This document shows, one piece after another, positions 37,106 through 46,009 of a stretch of 64,000 nucleotides of DNA. Position 1 is the stretch's first letter, and each line of letters starts with the position of its first letter. Where the stretch lies: contig JAHHQG010000030.1 of assembly GCA_018729555.1 (NCBI GenBank), positions 1-64,000 of the forward strand, in the 5' to 3' direction. The notes beneath the pieces are model-generated. The model searched no databases and was not told where the DNA came from. It saw only the letters and a list, made by a program, of their open reading frames with translations. Origin of the DNA: Clostridiales bacterium (GTDB lineage: Bacteria > Bacillota > Sulfobacillia > RBS10-35). A program made the translations under genes and the position numbers.

Positions 37106-37801
37106 ATGGGAACCTTCGATCGCTTCGCCACCATCGTCAAGAGCAAGATCCATAAGCTCCTCAACCGGTGGGAAGATCCCCGGGAAACCCTGGATTATTC
37201 CTACGAAAAGCAGATGGAGCTTCTTCGCCAGGTGAAGCGCAGCCTCACCGATGTGGTCATGGCCAAAAAGCGCCTGGAGCTGCAAAAGATTCAGCTGGAA
37301 GAAAAGGCCCGCCAGTGGGAAGACCAGGCTCGCCGGGCCCTCCAGCAGAACCGAGAGGACCTGGCCCGCCAGGCCCTCAGCCGCAAGGCCGAGATGGAGG
37401 CCCAGGCCCAGGCTTTGGTGTCGCAGATCCAGGAGCTCCAGCAGGAGCAGGAAAAGCTTCAGCAGGCGGAAGCCCAGCTCAGCGCCAAGGTGGAAAGTTT
37501 CCGCTCCCAGAAGGAGATCATCAAGGCGCAGTACTCCGCCGCCGAAGCCTCGGTGAAGATCGGCGAAGCCCTGACGGGCCTCAGCAAGGAGATGGCCGAT
37601 GTGGGGCAGGCTATCGAGCGGGCCCAGGATAAGACGGCCCAGATGAAGGCCCGCTCCGCCGCCATCGACGAGCTGGTGCAGGAAGGCATCCTGGAGGAGC
37701 CGGGGTGGAAAGACCCGGTGTTGCGGGAGCTGGATCAGCTGGAAGCCAAGGAGAAGGTGGAAAAGGACCTGCAGCGCCTCAAGGAAGAGCTGGGCCGCTA
37801 G
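37106..37801 (+). CDS. pspA: PspA/IM30 family protein
   Basis: FDRFATIVKSKIHKLLNRWEDPRETLDYSYEKQMELLRQVKRSLTDVV; long coiled coil. Confidence 0.95.
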   Translation: MGTFDRFATIVKSKIHKLLNRWEDPRETLDYSYEKQMELLRQVKRSLTDVVMAKKRLELQKIQLEEKARQWEDQARRALQQNREDLARQALSRKAEMEAQAQALVSQIQELQQEQEKLQQAEAQLSAKVESFRSQKEIIKAQYSAAEASVKIGEALTGLSKEMADVGQAIERAQDKTAQMKARSAAIDELVQEGILEEPGWKDPVLRELDQLEAKEKVEKDLQRLKEELGR

Positions 37802-38409
37802 ATCGCCTCATCCTGAGGGGGAAGGGGCTCCAGCTTTCCCAAGGGCACATCCCAAAGGGGATACCAGCGCTGGACGTCCTCTTCCCATGGGAGATCGGGG
37901 GACAAGAGGGAACGCCACCGGAACTCCTCGGTGGCGTTTCGTTGGTCGCCCTCCCCCGGGATGAAGCTGTAGAACCGGGCCCTCCGGTAGTTGTAGATGA
38001 GGTAGCCGGGATGGGGATCCTCTTTGCGGGAAAAGGAGAAGACCGCCGCCAGAAGCTGCCCCTCCAACCCTTTATCCCGCCACACTTCCGCCAGGCCGTG
38101 GAGGGCCGGAACGGCGTCATCCAGGCGGGGTGCTTGGAGGAGGAACCAGCGGTAGCCGTAGCTGTCGTCCTCCGCCCGCACCTTTACCTGGAATTCCTCC
38201 GCCAAGAGGCGGAGGAGCTGCTCCCCCTCGAAAAGGGCCTCATCCGACGCTTTCCCTTCCCGGCGCTTCACCGCCTGGCCGGCCCGGCCGTCGAAATACC
38301 AGGAGGTGGCCAGCTCCAGGGAAAGGGCCGCCGCCGGCAACCGGAAGAGGGGTTCCAGGCGGCCTTTGGGGGGCGCTCCTGCCCCGAAGATCATGTCCCA
38401 GAAGCTCAC
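37798..38409 (-). CDS. PspA-associated protein PspAB-like
   Basis: PKGRLEPLFRLPAAALSLELATSW...AEDDSYGYRWFLLQAPRLDDAVPALHGLAE...YLIYNYRRARFYSFIPGEGDQRN...; resembles PspAB, adjacent to htpX. Confidence 0.75.
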   Translation of the reverse strand: MSFWDMIFGAGAPPKGRLEPLFRLPAAALSLELATSWYFDGRAGQAVKRREGKASDEALFEGEQLLRLLAEEFQVKVRAEDDSYGYRWFLLQAPRLDDAVPALHGLAEVWRDKGLEGQLLAAVFSFSRKEDPHPGYLIYNYRRARFYSFIPGEGDQRNATEEFRWRSLLSPDLPWEEDVQRWYPLWDVPLGKLEPLPPQDEAI

Positions 38410-39305
38410 CGTCGCTGGCCCCTCATCTCCCGCTCGATCTGCTCCAGGTATCGCAGGCGCCGCTCCAGGGAAGGATGGGTGGCAAAGAGCTCCATGAGGG
38501 ACTCGCCGCTCAGGGCGGGCACGATGTAAAAAGCGTTCAGCCCTTCAGCCTCCCGGAGGTCCTGCCGGGGCATCCGCTCCATGACACCGCTGATTTTCAA
38601 GAGGGCCGACGCCAGGTGGGAAGGGGCGCCCGTCAAGAGGGCGGCGCCGCGATCGGCGGCGAACTCCCGGTAGCGGGAAAGGGCTCTCAGGAGGAAGAAG
38701 GAGAGGAACCATACCACGACGGACGCCAGGTACACCAAGGCGATGGCGCTGCCGTTTCGGTCCCGCCGGTCCACAGGTCCGCCGTACCAAAAGAACCAGC
38801 GCATCAGGTAACCTGCCAGGGTGCCGAAGAAGCTGGCGAAGGTCATGACCATCACGTCCCGGTTGCGGACGTGGGTGATCTCGTGGGCCAAAACGGCCTC
38901 CACCTCTTCGGAGGTAAGGGTTCGCAAAAGCCCTTCCGTCACCGCCACCACCGCGTGCTGGGGATCCCTCCCGGTGGCGAAGGCGTTAGGCACCCGGCTG
39001 GGCACCACCGCCACCCGAGGTTTGGGGACGTCCGCCAGCTGGGCCAAACGCGCCACCATGGCGTGCAGCTCAGGGTACTCGGCAGGGGTTACCTCCCGAG
39101 CCCCCGTGGAAAGGAGCACCAGCTTATCGCTGTAGAAGTACTGGAGGGCCATCATGCCCCCCACCAGGAGTAAGGTCAAGGTGTAGTCGACGCCGGCCGA
39201 AAGGAGCACCCAGACAAAAAGGGCGTAGAGGGCAAAAAGGAGGAAAACCGTGACGCCCATGCGAAAAGATAGGCCAGGATCGCGGAAGCGAAGCTCCATC
39301 CCCAT
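38406..39305 (-). CDS. htpX: M48 family membrane metalloprotease HtpX
   Basis: VAVVPSRVPNAFATGRDPQHAVVAVTEGLLRTLTSEEVEAVLAHEITHVRNRDV. Confidence 0.96.
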   Translation of the reverse strand: MGMELRFRDPGLSFRMGVTVFLLFALYALFVWVLLSAGVDYTLTLLLVGGMMALQYFYSDKLVLLSTGAREVTPAEYPELHAMVARLAQLADVPKPRVAVVPSRVPNAFATGRDPQHAVVAVTEGLLRTLTSEEVEAVLAHEITHVRNRDVMVMTFASFFGTLAGYLMRWFFWYGGPVDRRDRNGSAIALVYLASVVVWFLSFFLLRALSRYREFAADRGAALLTGAPSHLASALLKISGVMERMPRQDLREAEGLNAFYIVPALSGESLMELFATHPSLERRLRYLEQIEREMRGQRR

Positions 39306-39388
39306 CCGCTCCTTTAAGCGGTACAGTAGTGCTGAGGTTATTCTATCATGAGGGAGCACCAGAACCGGAACGGGAGGAAGGTGCAGCC

Positions 39389-39874
39389 ATGGCGCAAAGG
39401 GAAGGGCTTCTAGCCCCGGTGGAAGCATGGTGGGAAAGCCTCCCCCTTTTGACCTGGGAAACGGTATCCGGAGGTCGGCCCGACCGGGTGGCCGTCGCCC
39501 TCTTCGGCCCCGAGGAAAAGGAGGTGCCCGCCGTGCGCTCCCTGGCCCTCCATGCCCGGGCCGCCGGCGCCCACCTGGACCGCTTCCCCGACCCCCTCAT
39601 TCCCGGCGCCCAGCCCCTTTTTTCCCACCGCTCCTGGGAAGCTTGGCTGTCTAGCGGAGTCGACACTGTCCTCCTGGTGGGCAGCCTTTCCCTCCCCAGC
39701 CTCATCTACGGTGGCCTCCTGGGAAGGGTCATGGCCATGCAGACCCAGCCCCTTTTGCGGACCATCCTCCCCCTCGCCCAGCTTGACCTCCGTCCATCGC
39801 CCCTGGAGCGGCCCTGCCTCTTTCAGATGGCCCAAGCGGGGGTGGAAGTGGTGAGGGGCATCGCGATCCCCTGA
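39389..39874 (+). CDS. Hypothetical protein
   Basis: MAQREGLLAPVEAWWESLPLLTWETVSGG...; 14 nt upstream of an M20 peptidase gene. Confidence 0.65.
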   Translation: MAQREGLLAPVEAWWESLPLLTWETVSGGRPDRVAVALFGPEEKEVPAVRSLALHARAAGAHLDRFPDPLIPGAQPLFSHRSWEAWLSSGVDTVLLVGSLSLPSLIYGGLLGRVMAMQTQPLLRTILPLAQLDLRPSPLERPCLFQMAQAGVEVVRGIAIP

Positions 39875-39887
39875 AGGGAGATGCCTT

Positions 39888-41237
39888 ATGCCCGACTTTG
39901 CCGCCGCCGCCAAAGACGCGGCCCAGCTCCTGAGCCGCCTCATCCAGTTTGACACCACCAATCCCCCGGGCCAGGAGCTGGCCTGTCTCCAGTTCCTTCA
40001 GAACACCCTTCGGGACCTGGGCCTTGAAACCCGCCTTTACGAATCGGCGGAAGGGCGAGGAAACCTTTTGGCCTTCCGGCCGGCCACCCGCCCCGATGCC
40101 CTCCCCTCCGACAAAGCCCTTCTCCTCATGGGCCATGTGGACGTGGTGCCGGCCGAGCCTCAATACTGGACCTACCCTCCCTTTTCCGGCACCATCGCCG
40201 ACGGGTACGTGTGGGGCCGGGGCGCCCTGGACATGAAGCACCTGGTGGCCATCTGGGTGGTCCTTTTGAAGCTCCTCCAGCGGGAAGGCCCCCCGCTGCG
40301 CCGCCCCATCAAGGTGATGTTCAACGCCGACGAGGAGGCGGGGGGCCACCTGGGAGCCGGCTGGATGGTGGAGCACCACCTGGAGGAGATCCGGGCAGCG
40401 GCGGCCCTCAACGAGGGCGGCGGCGAGGAGATCCGGCTAGGCAGCCGCTCCTACTTCACCTATCAGCCGGCGGAGAAAGCCTCGGCGGCCTTTGAGCTGG
40501 TGGCCCGGGGCACCCCCGGCCACGGATCGGTGCCCCACGACGACAATGCCCTTTTGTGGCTGGCCCGGGCTTTGGAGGCCCTGGCCACGGCCCAGCCGCC
40601 TCTCGTGGTGACGGAACCGGTGCGGGCTATGGTGGAGAGCATGGCCCGCCATCAGGAGGAACCTATGAAGAGCCTCCTCCTGGATTTCCTCAAGCCGGAG
40701 AAAGCCCACGACGCTTTCCGCCGCTTCCAGCTTCCCCAGCAGCGCTGGACCCTCTGGGCCCTCCTCCACAACACCGTCACCCCCACCATGCTGACGGCTG
40801 GCTCCCGCCCCAACGTCATCCCGTCGGAAGCTCGGGCCGTCTGCGATTGCCGCCTCCTCCCCGGGGAAACCTCGGCCTCCATGGAGCACTGGATCCGGGA
40901 AGTCTTAAGGGCTCACGGCCTCCACGAAAAGGTGACGGTCAAGATGCCGCCGGCCGCCAGCAGCCCTTCCTCCCCCTTGGACCATCCCCTGGTGGAAAGC
41001 ATGGCCCGCGCCCTCCGGCGCCACCGGCCCGAAAGCCCCCTCATCCCCACCATGCTGACGGGCGGCACCGACGGCTCCTGGCTCCGGCCGGCGGGGATCC
41101 CCACCTACGGCTTTGTACCCCTTCCCGAAGGGGAAGAATACGAGCGGGTCCACGGCATCGACGAGCGCGTCTCCATCGGGGGGCTGGAATTTGCCTTGAA
41201 AGTCCTCTACGACACGGTGGTGGATTTTTGCCGGTAG
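39888..41237 (+). CDS. M20 family metallopeptidase
   Basis: LLLMGHVDVVPAEPQYWTYPPFSGTIADGYVWGRGALDMKH; MFNADEEAGGHLGAG. Confidence 0.95.
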   Translation: MPDFAAAAKDAAQLLSRLIQFDTTNPPGQELACLQFLQNTLRDLGLETRLYESAEGRGNLLAFRPATRPDALPSDKALLLMGHVDVVPAEPQYWTYPPFSGTIADGYVWGRGALDMKHLVAIWVVLLKLLQREGPPLRRPIKVMFNADEEAGGHLGAGWMVEHHLEEIRAAAALNEGGGEEIRLGSRSYFTYQPAEKASAAFELVARGTPGHGSVPHDDNALLWLARALEALATAQPPLVVTEPVRAMVESMARHQEEPMKSLLLDFLKPEKAHDAFRRFQLPQQRWTLWALLHNTVTPTMLTAGSRPNVIPSEARAVCDCRLLPGETSASMEHWIREVLRAHGLHEKVTVKMPPAASSPSSPLDHPLVESMARALRRHRPESPLIPTMLTGGTDGSWLRPAGIPTYGFVPLPEGEEYERVHGIDERVSIGGLEFALKVLYDTVVDFCR

Positions 41238-41911
41238 ACGAAGATCCTGTGGCCACCCCGGCCGCCCATCGCCGGGTCCCCTGGGTCACCGGGACCCTGG
41301 TGGTCCTTCTGGTGGCCATCTGGATCCTTTTGGAGCTCAACGGAGGTTCCACCAACCTCCAAGTCCTCATCCGGGCCGGAGCTCAGGAGAACGTCCTCAT
41401 CCGGGCGGGCCAGTGGTGGCGGCTCATCACGCCCATCTTCCTGCACTTCGGCCTTCTCCACCTGGCCTTCAATGCCCTCGCCCTTTGGTTTGCCGGCAGC
41501 GCGGTGGAGACCATGTTCGGCCACCTGCGCTTTCTGGCCATCTTCTTCCTCGCCGGCATCGGGGGCTCCTTGACGGAGCTCCTCTTCGATCCCCGGCCCC
41601 ACCTCATCACCGTCGGGGCTTCGGGGGCCATCTTCGGCCTCTTAGGTGCCCTCGTCTACCTCGCCACCCTTCCCTTTGGGCGGGGGGAATTCCGGCGCTC
41701 CGTCCTCCTCGCCATCGCCTTGGGGCTGGCCTACGGTTTTGTCCCGGGCTCCGACATCAACAACTACGTCCACGCCGGCGGCCTCGTGACGGGCCTGGCT
41801 GTGGCCGCCACCTTAGGGGTTCCCGGGTACCCGGGCCAGGAGACCCGCCGCGGCCTGGGGCTGATCCTCGTCACCCTTCTCGTCTGGCTGGTGATCTCCC
41901 GCCTGGATTAG
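41228..41911 (+). CDS. Rhomboid family intramembrane serine protease
   Basis: RLITPIFLHFGLLHLAFNALALWFAG, TVGASGAIFGLLGALV, NNYVHAGGLVTGLAV; TTG start (or GTG 41249). Confidence 0.93.
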   Translation: MPVDEDPVATPAAHRRVPWVTGTLVVLLVAIWILLELNGGSTNLQVLIRAGAQENVLIRAGQWWRLITPIFLHFGLLHLAFNALALWFAGSAVETMFGHLRFLAIFFLAGIGGSLTELLFDPRPHLITVGASGAIFGLLGALVYLATLPFGRGEFRRSVLLAIALGLAYGFVPGSDINNYVHAGGLVTGLAVAATLGVPGYPGQETRRGLGLILVTLLVWLVISRLD

Positions 41912-42690
41912 CCGTCGGCCGCCGCCCTGACCGCTCCGCCGGCCATCTCCGCCAGGTAAAGGGCCTTTTCCGCCGCGGCCCTCAGGCCGGCGGCATCCTG
42001 GGCATCGGCAGGGATATCGGCCACGCCGGCGCTGAAGACCCCTTCCGGGAGGACCGCTTGCAGCCGCTGCACCACCCGGGCCGCCACCCGCTCCGCCCCC
42101 GGGGCATCGGCCCCGGGGAGGAGAAGGGCAAAGCGGCGCCGCCCCTCCCGGCCCACCACATCCCCCAGGCGGGTGCTGGCCGTCAGGATCTGGCCCAACT
42201 TCCCTTCCCAGCTCCCCTCCCGCGGTTCCTTCCCGCCCAGGGAGAGGAGGACCAGGGCCAGGGGCTGCCGCAGGCGAAGGGACCGGGCCACCTCCTCCTC
42301 CAGGCGGCGGGCAAAAACTTGCTTCGACCAGAGGCCCGTGGCAGGATCCCATAAGCTGTCCGGCCGTCCCTGAGCCAGGAGAAGGGCTTCCGCCGCCGCC
42401 ACCCATTTGAGGGCCAAGAGGAGGGACGCCTCCCGCTCCCCCTCCAGGGCCGTCTCCGGCCCCAGGACCCTCGCCCTCACCCCCCACACCTCCACCTGCC
42501 GCTGAAGGGTGGGCCCTTCCCCGCGCTCCCCTTGCCGGGCCCGAAGGATCCAGCGCCGGCCATCCCAGAGGTGGACCTCCACCCAGGGCCATCCCCACCC
42601 TTCCGCCAAAAGCCGACAAACATGGGGAGCTACCGCCGCCGGCGGCGCTCCCTCCAGGGATGCCAAGAGAAGGTCCTTAGCCTCGTCCAT
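41908..42690 (-). CDS. Degenerate GGDEF-domain protein
   Basis: DPATGLWSKQVFARRLEEEVARSLRLRQPLALVLLSLGG... with GREGRRRF in place of GG(D/E)EF. Confidence 0.65.
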   Translation of the reverse strand: MDEAKDLLLASLEGAPPAAVAPHVCRLLAEGWGWPWVEVHLWDGRRWILRARQGERGEGPTLQRQVEVWGVRARVLGPETALEGEREASLLLALKWVAAAEALLLAQGRPDSLWDPATGLWSKQVFARRLEEEVARSLRLRQPLALVLLSLGGKEPREGSWEGKLGQILTASTRLGDVVGREGRRRFALLLPGADAPGAERVAARVVQRLQAVLPEGVFSAGVADIPADAQDAAGLRAAAEKALYLAEMAGGAVRAAADG

Positions 42691-43849
42691 GGCCCATATC
42701 CTCCAGCAAGGACCGCCCGATGATCCACCGCTGGATCTGATTGGTGCCCTCATAGATCTGGGTGATCTTGGCATCCCGCATCATGCGCTCGGCGGGGTAG
42801 TCCACCATGTAGCCGTAGCCGCCCAGGATCTGGACGGCATCTTCCGTCACCTTCATGGCCACGTCGGAGGCGTAAAGCTTGGCCATGGCCGCCAGCCGGG
42901 ACACCGCCGGGCTCATGCGCTTTAAGCTCAGCCCCTCTTTATCCAAGGCCCGGCACGCATGGTAGGTCAGCTGGCGGGCCGCCTCCACTTGGGTGGCCAT
43001 ATCCGCCAGCATGAACTGGATCCCCTGGAACTGCCCGATGGGCTGGCCGAATTGCCGGCGCTCCGCTGCATAGCGCACCGCCAGATCCAGGGCCCCCTGG
43101 GCGATGCCCAGCGCCTGGGCGGCGATGTTGCTGCGGGTCCGGTCCAAGGTGGCCATGGCGATGCGAAAGCCGTCCCCTTCTTCCCCCAGCCGGTTTTCCA
43201 CCGGCACTTCCGCTTCCTCAAAGATGAGCTCCCCCGTGGTGGACCCCCGGATGCCCATCTTGTGCTGGAGCCGCCCGATGGAGAATCCGGGGGTGTCGGG
43301 GTCCACCACGAAGGCGGAAATCCCCCGGGGTCCTTCCTCCCCCGTGCGGGCGAAGACCACGTAAAGGCCCGCCACCCCCGCATTGGTGATGAAATGCTTG
43401 CGGCCCGTGAGGTAATAGCGGTCGCCCTTTCGCACCGCCCGGGTGGTGAGGTGGGCCGCATCGGAGCCGGCCTCCGGTTCCGTCAGGCCGAAGGCGGCCA
43501 GCCACTCTCCGCTGGCGGCGGGAGGGAGGAAGCGGGCCTTTTGCTCCGGACTTCCTCCCAGGATGATGGGAAGGGTCCCCAGGACCTGGACGGCCAGGAG
43601 GAGGCCCCCCACGGCATCCACCCGGGAGAGCTCTTCCACCGCCACCGCGAGGGCCTCAAACCCGGCTCCCAGCCCCCCGTACTCCTCCGGGATTGCCAAG
43701 CCGAAGAGCCCCTGCTCCCGCAGGGCCTGGACGTAATCCCAGGGGAACTCCCCTTTAGCATCCACCTCGGCGGCCCGGGGCGCCATGACCCTCTGGGCCA
43801 GCTCCCGCACCGCCTCTCGGAGATCGTGGAACTCTTGTTCCGTCTTCAT
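42677..43849 (-). CDS. Acyl-CoA dehydrogenase
   Basis: AAFGLTEPEAGSDAAHLTT, KHFITNAGVAGLYVVFA, QILGGYGYMVDYPAERMMRDAKITQIYEGTNQIQR. Confidence 0.97.
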   Translation of the reverse strand: MKTEQEFHDLREAVRELAQRVMAPRAAEVDAKGEFPWDYVQALREQGLFGLAIPEEYGGLGAGFEALAVAVEELSRVDAVGGLLLAVQVLGTLPIILGGSPEQKARFLPPAASGEWLAAFGLTEPEAGSDAAHLTTRAVRKGDRYYLTGRKHFITNAGVAGLYVVFARTGEEGPRGISAFVVDPDTPGFSIGRLQHKMGIRGSTTGELIFEEAEVPVENRLGEEGDGFRIAMATLDRTRSNIAAQALGIAQGALDLAVRYAAERRQFGQPIGQFQGIQFMLADMATQVEAARQLTYHACRALDKEGLSLKRMSPAVSRLAAMAKLYASDVAMKVTEDAVQILGGYGYMVDYPAERMMRDAKITQIYEGTNQIQRWIIGRSLLEDMGHGRG

Positions 43850-44850
43850 ACGGCTGCTTTCTCCAGCCGGGGCCACTGAGGCTTTTGGCCGGCATCCCAC
43901 TTTCCGAGGTAGGCCTCCGCCTCCAGGGCGGCCGTCGCCCCCTCACCGACGGCCGTGGACACCTGGGCCAAGGATCCGGCCCGGGCATCCCCCGCCACCC
44001 AGATGCCCGGTGCGCTGGTCTTGAGGTCCGGGGTCGAAAGGATATACCCGGCGGCATCCCGCTCCACCACCCCTTCGAGGAAGCCGGTGTTGGGGATCAT
44101 GCCGATGTAGATGAAGACCCCGTCCACGTCCAGCTCTTTCGTGGAGCCGTCCTTGGTGTTCCGGAGGATGAGGCGGCGGAGCTTCTCGTCCCCTTCCATC
44201 CGCTCCACCACGTGGGAGAAGATCCACCGGATCTTGGGGTTGGCCTTGGCCCTCTGCTGGAGATCGTGGGCCGCCCTCAGCTCATCCCGCCGGTGGATGA
44301 TGGTCACTTCTTCCACCACCCGGGTGAGGTAGAGGCCTTCCGTCAGGGCCGAATCGCCGCCCCCTACCACCGCCACCTTGCCGCCCTTGAAAAAGGCTCC
44401 GTCGCAGATGGCGCAGTAGGATACCCCGCGGCCGCGGAACTCCTCTTCGCCGGGGACCCCCAGCTTGCGCTCGTAGGCGCCGCTGGCCACGATGACCGTC
44501 CGGGCCACCTTCGGCCCCCCGTACATTTGCACTTCCCAGGTCCCGTCTTCCCGAGGCTTCAATCCCGTCACTTCGTCGTAGATGAGCTCAGCGCCGAACC
44601 GGACCGCATGCCGCTCCATGAGCTGGCTGAGGTCAGGCCCCAAGATCCCGTCGGGGAATCCCGGGTAATTGTCCACCAGGTCGGTGGTGGCGATCTGGCC
44701 CCCCGGCGTTCCCTTTTCCACCACAGCTGTCTTCAGCCCGGCCCGGGCAGCGTAGAGGCCCGCCGTCAACCCGGCGGGACCGGCGCCGATGATCAGCACG
44801 TCATAGCGATCCTCCGCCAAGGAGATCCCTCCCTCTTTCCAGTGTAGCAT
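43846..44850 (-). CDS. trxB: Thioredoxin reductase
   Basis: YDVLIIGAGPAGLTAGLYAARAGL, GVSYCAICDGAFFKGGKVAVVGGGDSALTEGLYL, APGIWVAGDAR. Confidence 0.96.
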   Translation of the reverse strand: MLHWKEGGISLAEDRYDVLIIGAGPAGLTAGLYAARAGLKTAVVEKGTPGGQIATTDLVDNYPGFPDGILGPDLSQLMERHAVRFGAELIYDEVTGLKPREDGTWEVQMYGGPKVARTVIVASGAYERKLGVPGEEEFRGRGVSYCAICDGAFFKGGKVAVVGGGDSALTEGLYLTRVVEEVTIIHRRDELRAAHDLQQRAKANPKIRWIFSHVVERMEGDEKLRRLILRNTKDGSTKELDVDGVFIYIGMIPNTGFLEGVVERDAAGYILSTPDLKTSAPGIWVAGDARAGSLAQVSTAVGEGATAALEAEAYLGKWDAGQKPQWPRLEKAAV

Positions 44851-44868
44851 GGTGGGCCAGACGCCCTT

Positions 44869-45990
44869 TTAGCCGCGGCCGAGGCGCCTCAAAAGGGCGA
44901 GGAGAAAGGTCTCTTCCCGGCGCAAAAGCTCGCCGTCCACGTGCTCCAGGATATCGCTCTCGTGATGGTAATGGGGGATTTCCCCCGACGGGAGGGTGGC
45001 GCAGAAGGTGAGGGCCGGCCATTTCTGCGCCAGGAAGGGAAGGCCGTCGGTGGGTAAAAGAAGGGAAGGTAGCGGCCTCAAGGAAACGCCCGCCTCCTCC
45101 GCCACCATCTGGGCGAGCCGCCGCAAGGACCGGGGGTAGCGAAGGGGCCAGAGGGCGCCTTCCCGTTCCAAAAGGCGCATCCCGCCGGCGCCCAGATTGT
45201 CGAGGTTGATGAGGGGCGGCTTTTCGGAAAGTTCCTCGGCAAACTGCCGCAAAAAGGCTTTGGCCCCCCGCTCCCCGACTTCCTCCGCCCCCGTGAGAAC
45301 AACCCAAAAGGGCCCAGGCCCTTCGTCCTTCAGGGTTTCCGCCAGGGATAGGGCCAAAGCGGTGCCGCTCCCGTTGTCGTTGGCTCCCGGCACGGGCCGT
45401 CCCGTGAAGGCCGCTTGGAGAAAGCTGAGGCCGGCTGTGAGGAGGAGGAAGGCCTCTGCCGTAAGCGCCCATGGCTCACCCCAAAGGAGCAAAAGGGGCG
45501 CCGCGAAAAAGAGGAGGTACACCCCCAAGAAAAGAGGGCGGAGGCCCTTTTTCAGCCGGGGATGGAAAAGCCAGCTCCCTTTTTGGGTATCGTAGTGGGC
45601 CATGAGGATGAAGGCAGGCGATCCCTTTCCGAATCGCGCCAGGACGTTTTGGCTCCCCCCTTTGGGGAGGATCCGGTCCAGGTCCCAGGTAAGGCTTCCC
45701 TGCAATTCTCCCACCAGAAGGGAGAGGAGGACCAGGCAAAGGAGAAGCCCTCCCCAGCGAAGGGCGGGCCAAAGGGCCGACAGGGCCAGGGCCAGGGCCA
45801 TGAGGAGGGCAACCAGGGCCGGCCCCCGGTAGAGGGTGTCGGAGGGGGCCCGGAAGGGGATGACCTCCACCTCCGCCCCCATGGCCTCCAGCTTTTCTTT
45901 CAGCCACCGGGCGGCCCGGGCTTCCTCCGGGGTGGTGGATCCCCGGTGGGGAATGCGCATCAACTCCTGGAGAAAGGCCCAGGCGTCCAC
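44869..45990 (-). CDS. M28 family metallopeptidase with TM segments
   Basis: AFILMAHYDTQKG, PVPGANDNGSGTALALSLAETL, VVLTGAEEVGERGAKAFL. Confidence 0.9.
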   Translation of the reverse strand: MDAWAFLQELMRIPHRGSTTPEEARAARWLKEKLEAMGAEVEVIPFRAPSDTLYRGPALVALLMALALALSALWPALRWGGLLLCLVLLSLLVGELQGSLTWDLDRILPKGGSQNVLARFGKGSPAFILMAHYDTQKGSWLFHPRLKKGLRPLFLGVYLLFFAAPLLLLWGEPWALTAEAFLLLTAGLSFLQAAFTGRPVPGANDNGSGTALALSLAETLKDEGPGPFWVVLTGAEEVGERGAKAFLRQFAEELSEKPPLINLDNLGAGGMRLLEREGALWPLRYPRSLRRLAQMVAEEAGVSLRPLPSLLLPTDGLPFLAQKWPALTFCATLPSGEIPHYHHESDILEHVDGELLRREETFLLALLRRLGRG

Positions 45991-46009
45991 GGCGACACCC
46001 CGCTCCCTC

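Noticed and set aside
37459-37689. Minus ORF within pspA and other short overlapping ORFs inside coding genes
   Set aside because: Fully contained in strongly supported CDSs with no independent start/RBS evidence.
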